A stretch of 64,000 nt of DNA from contig JALGAS010000003.1 of assembly GCA_023078685.1 (NCBI GenBank), forward strand, positions 5,270,001 to 5,334,000. Reading direction: 5' to 3'. Shown here piece by piece: positions 10,701 through 22,695 of the stretch. Numbering within the stretch: the stretch's first letter is position 1; each line of letters begins with the position of its first letter. A model generated the notes under the pieces. That model ran no database searches, was not told the origin of the DNA, and saw only the letters and a list, made by a program, of their open reading frames with translations. Position numbers and translations under genes: made by a program. This stretch comes from Neopestalotiopsis rosae. Its lineage: Eukaryota > Ascomycota > Sordariomycetes > Amphisphaeriales > Sporocadaceae.

Positions 10701-13201
10701 AAAAGAAACGTGCAAGTAGGAAGAATGCCAAATAGTTGATTGACAATATTCATGTGCGCGACCAATCAAGGATGCCCATCAAGGATATAATCCTCCCAGT
10801 AAAATTACCATATGGATTAGGTAGCTTAGCCTGCTCGTTATAAGATGAAGACCTAGAAGGGGATGTCCACATAGCCATTATGTTACTAAGCTATTTGCAT
10901 AGTACTCGTGAATAACAATCAAGGCTTTCTTCTTTGGACCTAGTTTATAGTCACAAATTGTTGCATTAACCTGATCGAAGCACGCTCGGAACATCCATGT
11001 TCTGTTGAGCCACCCCCGACTACGTATTTCAAAAACGGCTAGCTACTAGTGCTCCCTGGGCGTTTCTAGCTTCCATTCTTCTAGGTTGACTACTCCCACA
11101 ATCCGAGAACTTTGTGGGATGGACGACCCCAAAACGATACAAGCACCAGTGATCGGTTTGCCAAGAACAGAAACGATGTCAACACTAATATATGGTAACG
11201 ATGGACAACGAGAAGTCAGCCTTTGTTCTTGGCAAGCCCATCTCCGAATGACGCACCCTGGCCTAGCACCAGGCACTCAGACCTACCACAGTACGTACTG
11301 TCGTTCAAATTTTCATCTGAATTTTCCAGAGAGCACAGTCGGGCCGTCATACATGGAACACTTCTGGAACACTTATCGAAGCTTCCGTAATGCGACTGCC
11401 GCGTCCTTGCCGGGGGCATGTCTCTGGTTGCATCTAATGGCAGGGAACAGCTGGCCAATGCAGGTCTCTGCCGTATTTCAATATGCAAGTGCCCACAGAT
11501 GAAATCCAATTTCAAACATGCACATGGGAAACCCAAGAAGGCAAAATAAATCGGTATCAATACCGACGATACCGAGGATCTGGTAGCGAAGTGGTATGGG
11601 TCCGATAGATACCGATAATCAGTGCCCAAACCCCACTCGGACAAAGATCCGGAGGTTTAGTATACCCCGTCAGACTAATGTAAGCGATCCTTCATCACAG
11701 CCGTTGCGAAGAAATGTTTTGTAGATCTGTGGACCCAAGATCTTGCATACTTTCAGAGTACCCACACACTTATGCCCAACCAACAGGTCCCGAAACCGAA
11801 GGTACATAGTAGAGTATTTGCAGCTATTCTAGTAGCAACTACGACGAGTAGCGAGCACGTGTCTTGACTCACTTGGTCGTTTCAGTGATCGTAAGGTATC
11901 GGCAGCAGAGATTCTGATCACTGGTTGCCTCCTTTACCAAAGCACTGGAATCGATATTCAAGGGGTCGATCAGCCCAAGGAGCGCGCTTGTTATCTCTTT
12001 GCTCTAGATGGAAAGCCACAAACTTTGTTTTCGAATTCGCTGACGATGGACAAGCGATTATCCTCGTTGGGACAACGGCTCGTTACTAGATGCCGCCACC
12101 CTGACCAGGGGTGAAATGAAAACAACAAGCCACACCGCTGAAGGGTCTTTCGTAGGGCTCAAATCTGTAATCCGACAGGTTCTCCGACGCTCAGCTTGCC
12201 AAGAGGGTGCAATCCAGGCTGCATATTACCCCCAGTCGGTATTTCTGTCGGAGCTAACACCATGGAAGTATGCTTCCAAAATCTCAGAAGAGGCACGACT
12301 CGCTTTCATTGTACCAATTCAGACTTGTTCCTGGATCAAGAAGTTAAATGGGCAGACCGAAATGTTGAAACGGGCTACCTGATATACCGAGGCACAGCTA
12401 AATAACGATCAAGAAGATCAGCATAAAATATGCACATTCGGCCGAACACTGCCCTCCACAGCGGCTGTTAGGTCGAGCGGCCACTCGATACATGACCAGT
12501 CTAGACGCGATCTGCTGTTCTCGTATACCACAGTAGTACAATGATATGAGAACCACGAATCGGTCTGGTTCCTTTCCGGAAAGTCTTGGTAATATCCACC
12601 TTTACGCGATGCTGAATGGCTTCAAGATCGACAGGCACTTAGTGTCGGACGAACTACTAGAGAAGCGGCTGCGCCAGGGATCACACAGACTTGCCGGCAA
12701 GTGGTCCTGGACAGATTGCCGGGCAGCTGAATCGGTAGAGTTCACCTCGGAGCTTAGTCAGGAGTTGGTTCGCTGCTGGAGTCCGAGGTGCCAGACAGAA
12801 TCTGCATGTGCCAGGTGCTAGGCGGGCTGCAAGGTCCCAGCTTCTCTCTAGGTGGCTTGGACCCTCGAACTCTAAATATGGGCGTTTCTGGCGTATAGTA
12901 CCGCCACTCATCCCGTACTGACTCGTTAGCCCGACGGGACCTGTTCGCATGAACCACCCGGTCCGGGCACTATCCAGTAGATCCCAGCGAAGGGACAAGC
13001 CCCTTGCCAAGATGCGAACCGGGTGCCCTATACGCTAAGAGGCGAATGAGAATATATACATGTTTCAGAGTATTTCGTCGTCTTTTCGAAATTGACTGTC
13101 GTGCCCAGCAATGTGAGACATCCAATAACTTTCATTTCCTTTATTGTGTTCGATTTCTTTATTCATTCATTCCATTTTCACGACAGGCACAAGTCGCGGC
13201 G
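7749..13201. other. 5.4-kb stretch with no convincing gene
   Basis: Read on both strands. Many ORFs of 60-140 codons occur, none with a family signature. The best candidate is a minus-strand frame at 8596-8952 with hydrophobic segments. Near 9483-9530 and 9700-9740 there is a weak degenerate repeat (AGCTTGAATGACTAGAACTG versus AGCTTGGAAAACTAGAATTG). Looks like gene-poor DNA, possibly holding eroded genes. Confidence 0.4.
8596..8952 (-). CDS. Possible membrane-protein fragment, unrecognised
   Basis: A 118-codon minus-strand frame with two or three hydrophobic stretches (around LLIAMGVIGIMASTC and TLFFLFASIMQGLG) followed by a basic tail. There is no family match that I can name, no clear splice partners and no conserved neighbour. 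It may be an exon of a larger lost gene or a chance ORF. Confidence 0.2.
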   Translation of the reverse strand: MRAACAYRLHGLASLLIAMGVIGIMASTCVQCVIWATFTMIVDGWTLFFLFASIMQGLGDLTTWFRSAMDCNHILQNQGKKPSRDLRDTSSGRDSVRPRLALRHRFQEFQPRTRYCKR

Positions 13202-14631
13202 ATGAGTTTGCTTCCATCCACCTTTGTGCTCCAGGAGGTCACGCCCGACGATCTCGCCATTGCCTCGCTGGCTTTTGGCTTCACCATTGGATTCGGATGG
13301 CTCACATGTTGGACGGCCGCGAGGCAGACATGGCGAGCGTATAAACGGAGCGGCGTCGATGTCTGGCGAAACGGATATATTTGGATGATTTGGCTTGAAA
13401 TTTCTGTTTGCTTGTCGTTCGCTATCATTTGCTGGCTGCATCTCAAGGGTCTGATACCGCCTAGGTAAGGCAACTCATCTGATGAAGAATCTTGATCGAT
13501 GTGCTAATCAAATCACTTTTTACAGTTTCGCATTCTACTTCTGCATCCGTAAGCAAACCTTCAACACCCCTCAAGAATCTACATCGAGACTAACACGTCA
13601 AAGTCACACTCTGGGCTCTCCAAGTACAGTTTTTGTTGCAGATTATCATCAATCGTTGTGCCATCCTCGTCCGAAATCCGAAGCTCGTATGGCGTCTCAA
13701 GGTTGGCGTTGCTTGCATCATTACAGCCATCAATATCTCGGTTTACACAATCTGGATTCCCGCGCGTCTGCAAATATCGCAAAACTACATTCACATCAAT
13801 GAGTACTGGGATCGTTGCGAGAAGGGAATCTATCTGCTCATCGATGCAGCTCTCAACATCTACTTTATCAGCATCGTTTCGAGAAACCTGGTACACAATG
13901 GTCTCTCAAAGTACAAGGCTCTGTCTCACTTCAATATGTTCATCATTGGTTTCTCACTGGCCATGGATGTTCTCATTATTGCCATGATGAGCTTGAACAA
14001 CACCTTTGTGTAAGTTGACCATCTTGTCATATGAGCGAGTCATTCGTCTGCTGTCATCAGCGGACGATGACACGAACGAAATCAAAATCATATGCTAACA
14101 ATCTTTCACAGATACATGCAGTTCCACCCGTTGGCATACATTGTCAAGCTCAACATTGAAATGTCCATGGCCGAGCTCATCGTCAAGGTCGCCAAGGCCC
14201 GCAACCAAGCCAACGTCGACCACGACTCCCCGATGATGGAGAACGACATTGGTCAACACTCGTCGCACACCAAGTCGCGCACCAGAGTCGGCGCCACCGC
14301 TCTCAGCAGGCGCGACCGCTGGTCCGGCGAGCGGTTCAACACGGAGGCCCGGGCCAACGGCATCGAGCTGGGCGACATGATGAAGAACGAGATCGAGGAG
14401 CGGCAGGGCGCCATTGGCGAGTCGGACCGCGACCGCAACATCTACACGACCCGGGAAGTCCACGTCGAGTTCGAGAACGCGTCCCACAAGTCGGGCAACA
14501 GCGAGTCCCCCAGCTTCTACGACGCGCCGCCGGGGAAGAAGCCCGCCGAGGAGGACGAGCGGCCGCTCCAGAGGCATCAGACGGGCGCCGTCCACGTCAA
14601 TGTCCACAGAGGAAACCAGCCCGACATGTAA
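13202..14631 (+). CDS. Fungal integral membrane protein (about 7 TM, unknown function)
   Basis: Four exons join in frame: 13202-13464, 13526-13548, 13604-14009, 14112-14631, giving 403 aa. Introns are 61, 55 and 102 nt; the second has a perfect CTAAC branch site. About six or seven hydrophobic segments fill residues 15-255, for example LAIASLAFGFTIGFGWL, YIWMIWLEISVCLSFAII, VGVACIITAINISVYTI and MFIIGFSLAMDVLIIAMM. A hydrophilic, Asp/Glu/Arg/Ser-rich tail of about 150 residues follows and is probably cytoplasmic. Exon 2 is only 23 nt. The layout resembles the rhodopsin/PTH11-like polytopic proteins common in Pezizomycotina, but I see no CFEM domain or retinal-lysine motif, so function is open. 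Confidence 0.82.
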
Positions 14632-14701
14632 AAGGAAGGCGCGCGCGCGTACGCAAACTCACGGCATCAATATCTACCACTTCTCAGTATATCCATACAT
14701 T

Positions 14702-14758
14702 AATATAGAACTATTTAATTTGTTAAAATACTTCGCCCCTCTTCCCGCTGTGCATGAA
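14702..14758 (+). repeat. Direct repeat, copy 1 (partner at 15356-15411)
   Basis: The block TATTTAATTTGTTAAAATAC at about 14710 recurs as TATTTAATTTGTTATAATAC at about 15365, with continued weaker similarity (CTTCGCCCCTC versus CTTCACCCTC, then ...ATGAA). The copies flank the zinc-finger remnant, as the ends of a decayed element or duplicated 3' regions would. Confidence 0.5.
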
Positions 14759-14892
14759 GTCCTGGCTGCCGCGCTTGATATACCTTGAACAAGAGCCTTT
14801 GACTGCGCCATCTGCGCAAAGGAGCATTTGATTTATTAATAAATCTTTTTTTTTTTTTAGAAAGAAAATAATAAAAAGGAAAAGGAAAATTA

Positions 14893-15360
14893 TTATATTA
14901 TAAATATAAATATATATATAAAATATAATTTAAGCTGGACCTGGATCTGGAGCTGGACTGGCAGCTTCGATATACATCGGAGCCGGGCAGGGCGCTGTAC
15001 GTTGTCTCCTTTGCCCTTCCTCCTTTGATTGCCAGTATAGTCGTGGCATGCCCGACAAAGCACACTGTGGTCACCAGTTTCGACCTTATTAATAAAGCTC
15101 CACTGCAGTGGTTCTCCGCATCGTTCGATTGATTCCGCGTCTGTATCCCGATATTCGGAGTTCGTGCAGACGTTGCCGCTTGGGTCGTTTTTTAGTCGCT
15201 GCCTCGCAACAACCTCCGGCCCACGATGTTTCCCTTCAGCTCGTAATCGTAACACGCCTTACAATACCGCTGTTCTTTATGAGTACGCCATTGGAGACCA
15301 CCTTTGCCTCGCATTTGGGCTAGCTTATTCGTATCTTGACAATCGGGTTACTGCATATTA
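14893..15360 (-). pseudogene. Remnant of tandem GATA-like zinc-finger protein
   Basis: The minus-strand frame 14893-15255 (120 codons) reads NVCTNSEYRDTDAESIERCG...LCRACHDYTGNQRRKG. After a frame change upstream it continues as YCKACYDYELKG preceded by DCQDTNKL...LQWR. This is two units of the pattern C-x2-C ... W ... LC-x-AC-x-DY ... known from GATA-like zinc-binding proteins of filamentous fungi. The second Cys of the first pair is Ser (CTNS), and the units lie in different frames, so the gene is broken. The 3' end runs into AT-rich DNA with a poly-T tract. Palindromic TTATTAATAA motifs at 15086, 15492 and 15622 may mark further eroded units (the FINK-coding part of each unit). Confidence 0.4.
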
Positions 15361-15411
15361 GAAATATTTAATTTGTTATAATACTTCACCCTCTAATGTG
15401 TGTCTGTAGAT
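15356..15411 (+). repeat. Direct repeat, copy 2 (partner at 14702-14758)
   Basis: See copy 1. A third, weaker relative begins CAATTTGTTAACAAAACACTT at about 15655. Confidence 0.45.
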
Positions 15412-17019
15412 GAAATTCACGCAGGGGAAAACATCGAGAATGACGAGCCGGCTTCTAGTTTAATACTGTCAAAACCCCAGGATGATACAGCTTATTAATA
15501 AGAAGCGAGCGGAGCAAGTCCGTCGCTTCGCTAATAGCAGAAATCTCTGAGCCCTGTATACTTCAGGTACATTCGTGATTTCGTCTACAAAGATGAATCA
15601 CAACGACCGGCCCCGCAAGCCTTATTAATACGAAGCGAGCGAAAGAAGAGCTTCAATTTGTTAACAAAACACTTGAGCCTCAAGGCGTCCATTCCCTTCT
15701 GTAGCTATTCCCTTCTGTAACTCAACACTGCTGGTGTCCTTCATTCTCTGGCTGTTCTGTGGCGGCTGTATGCTCGTGCCATGTGGGAAATGAAGCCGGA
15801 TCTTGCACCTCCACGTGGCATTTCCTGGGAACCTGTCATCGATGATGCAGAGCCAACGCAAGAACGCAACTATTACGTAAGTAACCCTCGTCGTTTTCAA
15901 TTATCCATGCCGGCCAATTCTAGCGCTTGGTGCTCGTTATCAAGGCCATCGTCTCGACAAATTATGGGAGCATACGTGCTTGCCATAGATTTGCTAGAAA
16001 TGTCTACAGAAAGTCATTCGAGAGGGGGGATGGAGGAATTTCGAGCCTGGCAGTGTCAATGGTAGAGGCTTGAGAATGGGAGGAGCTTTCCCCATTTACT
16101 GTAGCAGAAGCTTAGCTGCCCAGGTGGTCAATGTAATAGATATTGTCTCATGCAGGGTATATCAGGCGCGGCAGCCAGGACTTTCATCGACTAGTTCTGC
16201 GATTGTGGTACCGGGCTCCTTATGAATGTTGTGCACTGCACTGCTGGTAAACATCATTATTAATGTGGTACGAAATATGGATGCAGATGATCAAGGAGTA
16301 TGCATTTATTATGGAGCAAGCTAGAAGGCCACAATAGCTATCGAGGCGATGGGAGATGGGAGATGAAATGAGCACCATGCATCAACTAGGGCTGTGGGAT
16401 CACCGACTGAGCAATGATGAAATAAATAATCAGGTGAGGATAATGATTTCTCTTCAGTTTTATAATATATGCAGTAGTAAAGGTTGGGGAGTATGGGCTC
16501 AAAGTCATCATCATCATCGTTGTCGTCCTAATTAGGAGCCAAATGTACTCCGAGGGTTTGCAACGTAATTTGTCTGTGGATCTTAAAGGCCAACCCCAGT
16601 AATCCCTAGACCCGCTGACTTTCACTTGACTATGGTCACCACCTAATAAGCTATGTTTAAGGGTTCATAACCATGACAGCGTTCAATGCCGCTGACGACA
16701 CTGGTAACTACAACTATGGTAAGGACGTGCTCATAAATATGGATAATTCTCCTATCAAAGAGCTACCACTATCACTCCCCAGCTTTGTGACGAGAATTTG
16801 GAGCATCTTGCACATATGTCAGACGAAAAGGGAAAGAGGAGGGGGGGGAAGGCGGCATGTTCCTCAGTTATGTTGAGATGCATCTGATTCTATCTTCCAC
16901 CAATCTAGATATACTGAGTTTCGGCGACTGCAGGCGACAATGGGCACCTTATCAGCGGATTCACTACAATTGAGAATAATTCCTCCTGTGAGCGCTGTCA
17001 GCAGAACGATTTCTCCACA
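15412..17019. other. Intergenic, no supported gene
   Basis: It contains two copies of CTTATTAATA followed by GAAGCGAGCG (about 15491 and 15621) and otherwise only short ORFs. No domain is recognisable. The 3' flank of the gene ending at 17020 is included. Confidence 0.4.
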
Positions 17020-18812
17020 TCAAAGCCTCCACAAAGACTCGTCGACATCAATATTGCTGGGGGTAGTGTGCTTGGTTATAATGAAAACCTGTTTGTCAAG
17101 GAACTGTCGAGGCCCGTCGTTCCATGGTGTTCGATTCTTCCAGAACTTTGCGATTGTAGTGCATTTTTCGATAGCGTCTCTCGCTCCGACGATGCAGTCA
17201 AAGCTGCCGAGATCCGATGGATCGAGCTGCTGATCATCTGGTATATTATCATAGTGGCCGTGTTGGTCTTCGTCCTGACCGCTGTAGGCGTGAAAGTTCT
17301 GGATCTCCTTGAACCTGCCTGGCGTGCCTCTGCGGAACGATTTGATCCCTGTCGACAGTTCAGTAATTGTCCTTTCGATTTAATGATGCTAAAACTCACG
17401 AATGGGATCTTTCCAAAATGTGGCCTCGTTCCAATATGACTTGAGCGTAATAATGGTAAGATCTTGCGGGTTCTCAAGCCTGCGCTGGCAGTGACCAACA
17501 GCGAAAGAATCTTGAATGACGTGGAAGCAGCTGCCGAGGGCACGCCTACCGATCTTCGGATTGTCATAAGACATTGTCCTGCCCATGAGCAAGCGTTGGA
17601 AGCTGTCAGATCCCCGTGGGGTGGTCGAGTCATTGAAGAATTCTCCGAGACGAGAGTTAATCGAATGCTCTGGCAAGACGCCGTCGGACACAGACAGTCT
17701 GTACATGGTCTCCATCCAAAGCATGATTTTTCTCTTGCTCTCTGAGGGTTGTTCATTCGTCTTGCATCCCATGGAGTGGAGGAATTGAAGATCTTCAAAA
17801 TGAGATCGGTAAATAATGTTGTCGGATGAGAACTTGAACTTGATTTTGTAATCGCTCCCCCACGCGAGACCGGTATCGAAGGTGCCATTGTTTGATGAAG
17901 AGTCAACGAATAAAGAGCAGGCCGGATCATCGTTCCAGATGACTCCACGAATGAACTCCCAAACATCAGGCCGATCTACATTCCACCACTTCCCGAGGAT
18001 CTGGTCATAAGTCGTGCCTCTTTCTAGTTCGCCGGCGTTGATGAGTGCAGCAATCACCATATTCTCGTGAACGGCCGCCCCAACTTTTGGAACCTTACCG
18101 GCTAAGACCTTGTAATGATCAAAATGAGTTTCTGGAGCCCTAGGACTTTTCTCTGCGAAGACGGGATCCCGTATGGCCATGAAAGCCTGCACAGCAAAGG
18201 TGGATCCCGGGTTTGACTCAGGCTCACCCCTTACCTTTTTGATAGGCTGTGCCGCCACGATAGCCTGTAAAAATGGTAAGCATTGAGCTTTCTCAATATT
18301 ATTGAGAAATATACGTACACCGGCAAAGCGTGCGCCATCTTCTTCATCCTCCACCGACCAGAAGAGTCGATCTCCCAAACCAACCTCCTCCGGTTGTACT
18401 TGGCCTGTCGCAAGCTTCTCTACCACATCCGCAGCCAGAGGCTCATCAATTGGAGAAACTCCTGCCTATGTGGGGTGATTAATGAGTATAACCCTTGCTG
18501 AGCGTGTCGACAAATTACCTTGATATCGGCGAACTTGAGCTTAGGGTCCAAATGGATCCACACAATCAGCTTCTGGTTTCCGAACTCGAAAGTAAGGAAC
18601 GCGGAAGCATCTTTTGCGTCGGCGAGCTGCTCAAGTTCAATGAGGATTTCTTTGGAGGTAGAGGCCGGCGAGATGTTGCTGAGCTTGAACTCTTTACCGA
18701 TCTTGCAACCTCGCAGGATGGGAGGGCTACTTTCGGAGACCTTGAAGTTAATAAAGGACTCGTTGATATATGTAACTTTTATGGCGCTGGGCGGCGCGAT
18801 CTGCTGCGGCAT
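17020..18812 (-). CDS. Hypothetical protein with phospholipase C/P1-nuclease-like His/Asp motifs
   Basis: Four exons on the minus strand: 18812-18519, 18465-18319, 18264-17400, 17348-17020, giving 544 aa. Introns of 53, 54 and 51 nt have clear GT..AG ends. The N-terminal 150 residues look like a separate beta-rich region. The C-terminal half contains HVIQDSFAVGHCQRR (H395, D399, H404) and, after the last intron, FHAYSGQDEDQHGHYDN (H455, D461, H465). This spacing resembles zinc-dependent phospholipase C / S1-P1 nuclease folds, where His and Asp bind metals; that is family-level inference. No signal peptide is evident. An in-frame ATG 18 codons upstream (18866) is possible. A further 48-nt in-frame GTAAGG..CAG stretch inside exon 3 may also be removed. 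Confidence 0.75.
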
Positions 18813-19840
18813 GGTGAACAAATCAATTTGAGAAGAAATGGGATCACTGGTCCAGTCCTCGAGCAATTTGAAGATGGCGATTTGACCCAGAACTCATTGG
18901 CAGTGGTGGAAGTAGCTGTCCTTTGTATACTTTCGACTGCTTTGGAGGGGTCACATCCTCTCGACAATGAGTGCTGCTGAAGCATGATTGAGTTCTAGAT
19001 CTATGTGGTAGATTGAGCTAGTGTCTCTATCACGCAGTCAACATCCCTCTATAGCTTGCATCCCATGATGGTGCACGGCGCTCCGTGAGTCTAGAGCGCC
19101 ACCCCCAGAAGCTGTCACGCTACGCTAGGCTGCATTCAACGAAGCTTATGCGCACTATCGACACAGGTGGCCTGGAGTGTTCTGGGGCCCCAAATTTGGG
19201 CGAAGCAGCTGAAATATCGTTCACAGCTGAATGTTTACAGCTGAATATAGCGAGCAAGTCATGATGTATATTGAAGCAAGATGGCAGCAGTATCTCTCCA
19301 CTCTGCCCGCAATTAGTCGAATTTCTCATTACTGCGAAGGTAATTGCGCGGATCTTCAAATGGCATGGATCTGCACTGGCCAACATCGAGCCGTTGCCGC
19401 CGTCCATAGTGCTGGACGACACCCTCGGCTGCGCCCACTGGTGTCCATGAGCTTGCAACCATATGCGCGCATATGCTACCAATCAGAAGTTCCTGCGTAT
19501 ATGGACCAAGATAAAGGAACTAAAGATAAATTAACTAAACACTATGGAATGACGTTTGGGAGCACGCACATACACACATGAGCTCCACGTAAGCCAACTC
19601 CAGCTATAGCGAGCTTGGCAACACTGCCGTGGGCTGCTGGTTTAAGAGACATAATTTGTATGCGACGAACAAGTCCTATAAACCGAGCTTCGATTTGGGG
19701 GCTCGGATGAAATAGTCATATCATGCAACAGAATCAAAATGATTGAGCCGTGAGTCAGCAATTTTGAATGCACCAAGCAGCTAACAGGGAATATACAAGC
19801 GTGGGGAAAGAATAGAGAAGAGTACGCAAAAATTGCAAAA
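18813..19840. other. Intergenic, no supported gene
   Basis: Only short ORFs without recognisable domains. It includes the promoter of the minus-strand gene starting at 18812. Confidence 0.4.
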
Positions 19841-19895
19841 ACATACAACACCGGGGATTCCCCAGTCGTCACCGACCTGAGTACTGATCCGGCGG
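19841..19895 (-). pseudogene. 5S rRNA 3'-end fragment (55 nt)
   Basis: The reverse complement is identical over 55 nt to the last 55 nt of the 5S rRNA gene at 52404-52458, ending GGTGTTGTATGT followed by T's. The 5' half is missing. At 19891-19896 (GGCGG) the sequence switches to the dispersed repeat that carries the 79-aa ORF, so it is a chimeric junction. Confidence 0.75.
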
Positions 19896-20150
19896 CCTAT
19901 GGACATGTCTACCTGGTGAAAGTGGCCCGTTTTTGCGATAGCCTGTGACACGGTAACCTGTAGCTCTTGCACCGCGCTAGTGGTGGGGTAGCTTTTCCGT
20001 CAAGAACGCTGGGCATCTGAGGGAAATACGGGCATTCGGGGGTTATATGACAGTTCTTGAAACGCTCGCTTTAGCTGCGTAAGAATCGCTCTGCTCCAAT
20101 TAGATTTAAGAACGTGGCCGTATGGAACCAACGATGAAATGATCCGACTA
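19866..20150 (+). repeat. Dispersed element, copy A (truncated)
   Basis: Matches by eye copies B (about 31290-31565) and C (about 39985-40265), including CTACCTGGTGAAAGTGG and GCTCTTGCACCGCGCTAGTG. It still encodes the C-terminal part of the 79-aa ORF (GHVYLVKVARFCDSL then TGA). Its upstream part is replaced by the 5S fragment. Confidence 0.7.
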
Positions 20151-20627
20151 GAGTCCCCCAGCCTCAACTTGGCTCCGCAACACAGCGACTATCAGAGGCG
20201 ATGGCGCGAATTCTGCTGTGCACTCACACACATAGAGGGCCAAAGGCATTGATCAATAGTCGAACATTGCGTTCACGGTCTAAAATGGGACTTTGGATCA
20301 TTTCTTCTCCCAGGTGGAGGCCCAGTCACAGCTGGCAGCTGCTCTCAGCTGGGCTGTAGCTGATCACTGAGACGCTCTGTATTCTAGGCGACATCCCCGC
20401 AGAATGTCAATGGTGCATTTTCATATCAAGCACGGGAGTTTTTCTATATTATAGACCACGAATAAAACCACTGCCAGCCGAATAGTTTCTTGAATGCTTT
20501 GTGTCTCAAGTGTCACGTATTAGACCTGATGCGGCGCATGTGCTTTGCGGAGGTCCCTAGCACAATCATTTCACTGGGCTAGGTTTCCAATTGTGACCGT
20601 GACCGAATACCTTGAAAGGAGACGGAT

Positions 20628-21930
20628 TTACTGGATTTTGCTGGTCACACGAGCATAATGGTTGGCCTCTGGCTCATTTTCATCTGTTTTCATTTGGTGT
20701 GTCACTTGCTCATTCATTCGGTATCTTCCATGCTTACAGCGTAGTAACCGTGCAGTTGCCTTGAGAGCTTCTGTCTCGGCTTCTAGTAATAGGCCTCTAT
20801 AGAACGTCTTAAGGTGACTGAGACTTCGCACGAATATATGTCTTTCCATTTTGGCCAAAGCCTCTTTTTATATGAGCCTAAACTGAGGCTCGTCGGCTAC
20901 AAATGCCGCAAACAAGTTTTTGCCTGCTATCTCTTCGTTAGTGGTACCAAAAAATGCCCGTGCAGTTACGTCGGTTTCATCCGATATAAGAGACTCCATA
21001 TAGAAAGCAGTGACTGCTTTTCGGATGAGTGATTTGCCGCCCATATTTTGTCATCCTACGATATGATTCAGACGAAAACTCCTTGGGGCAAGTCGTCGGA
21101 AGACTGGCTGATGTTCTGGTATTCGTTTTCAGATATCACCATGCTTGTAGCCGGCACCAGGAGCCAGAGTAGCTGGGACGTTGTCGAAAGCGGCCGGCTT
21201 CGAGGGCAATTTGCATTTGGCCTTGCTGTCGCCTCTAGTCCAATAGTAGCTTTGTGCCCGTTATATATAGTCGCTTGTACCACGTCAGACCGATCGCCGC
21301 CGCTTTGACGCGTCGGTATTAGCTCCAGCATTGAGTAGTATTTGCACAACCTCCTGGTGTCCTCCAACTAAAGCAGCTTGTAGCGCATTGCCATATAGTC
21401 CGCCTTGAGTGTGGACGTTGGCGCCCTTCTCAAGCAGCATTTTTACAATCTTTCCGTGTCCTATCGCTGAGGCAGCTTGTAGTGCGTTGCCGTATTCTCC
21501 GCCTCGGGCATTGACATTAGCTCCTGCATTTAGCAATATTTGAATAATCTTGTTATAACCTCCTATTGAACCCGTCTGGAGAATACCCAAGCTGGCAGGT
21601 TTGGCACTGCTCACTTGAACGCCTAATGCCAAATGTATTTGGACATAATTTTCCTTTCCCATATATACTGCACAAAAGAATCGGTTTATAATCTTATCGA
21701 TGGTGTTAACTTTAAGCAGCAGCTGTACTATTTCGAAATAGCCTTTAGTTGAAGCAGCCTGCGGAGCACTGCCGTATTGTCCGCCCTGAGCGTTAACGTC
21801 GGCTCTATTGTCGAGCAGCAGTTGTACAATTTCCCGATTTCCTTTGGACGAGGCAGCCTATAGAGCATTGCCGTAGTGCCCGCCCTGAGCATTAACGTCG
21901 GCCCCTTTGTCGAGAAGCAGCTGCTTTCGT
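20628..21930 (-). pseudogene. Truncated ankyrin-repeat gene remnant
   Basis: The minus strand from 21930 to 21285 encodes five or six ankyrin units of the type GANVNARGGEYGNALQAAS..GHGKIVKMLLEK, with stops and frame changes between 21660 and 21930. Farther downstream (about 21080-20628) a coding-like stretch includes VTARAFFGTTNEEIAGKNLF and, after a TAA, KMERHIFVRSLSHLKTFYRG. The ankyrin unit is the same type as in the large NLR pseudogene at 33.2-34.5 kb. The break at 21930 is abrupt. Most likely this is a decayed C-terminal part of a PNP/NACHT-ankyrin gene. Confidence 0.6.
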
Positions 21931-22497
21931 TACTTATTGCAGCACTTATTCGCAAGCGAAGGCCGTTGCACTGCACAATTACCGAAGAAGTGGGCTATTC
22001 AAGATCCGTGGTTGGGGAAAAAGCCAACGCGCGTGATACAGAAGCGAAAATGCCGGCCCGCATGAAGGCGGAGCCTACAAAGTTACATTGGAGGGCGACG
22101 ATGGAGCGCTTGCACGGCACAGTATCTAGAATCGTACCTACTGTGATATGATTTAGGCCAGCAGGCTCACGTCCATCAACCACGATACAGCGATGATCCA
22201 GATAGTTAGGCTTATGGGCATCAAGGAACTAGGCCAAAGCGTTCATCTAATTGTAATTTGGTCCCTTCTAGTACTTTCCTTTTTTGAGAGAGAGGCGGGA
22301 CAAAAAAAAAAAGGAAAACCGGAACGATGAGCACTCACAATCTGGAACAGAAACACCGTCTAATGGATGACAATTCACTCGATTCGCAAGAGTAAATGCA
22401 TACCACGAAGTCCACTGTAGATAAGCCTGATTCGACTGCGCCCATTGCTCTTGCTTCCTAGCTACGCCGTAGAAACCGGCCGGGTGGCAGGCGAAGC
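21931..22497. other. Intergenic, no supported gene
   Basis: It begins at the abrupt end of the ankyrin remnant and holds no recognised coding sequence. Confidence 0.4.
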
Positions 22498-22695
22498 ATG
22501 AGCGATCAGCAGAAACAGCAACAGCAATTCCGCGACGAATTGTTGAGGTACTTGGCCACGCTTATACAGCCACGATGCTATGTCCTACTTCTTTATGAAG
22601 GAACGCAAGAAGATTGCCATGTTATTCCCGTGTCGATAAATGACTCTGCAGACCCAAGCGAGCAATGGCGTGAAGCCAAGCGAACCATAGATTAG
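22498..22695 (+). pseudogene. Small ORF fragment of an uncharacterised fungal protein
   Basis: 65 codons, MSDQQKQQQQFRDELLRYL ... VLLLYEGTQEDCHVIPVSI, ending at a TAG in a context (RTID) that does not look like a natural end. A second short frame starts two codons later (22696). It resembles the N-terminus of small Pezizomycotina proteins I know only as hypothetical. Probably truncated. Confidence 0.35.

Noticed and set aside
14095..14607. 170-codon minus-strand ORF
   Set aside because: Shadow of the GC-rich last exon of the membrane-protein gene; no family features.
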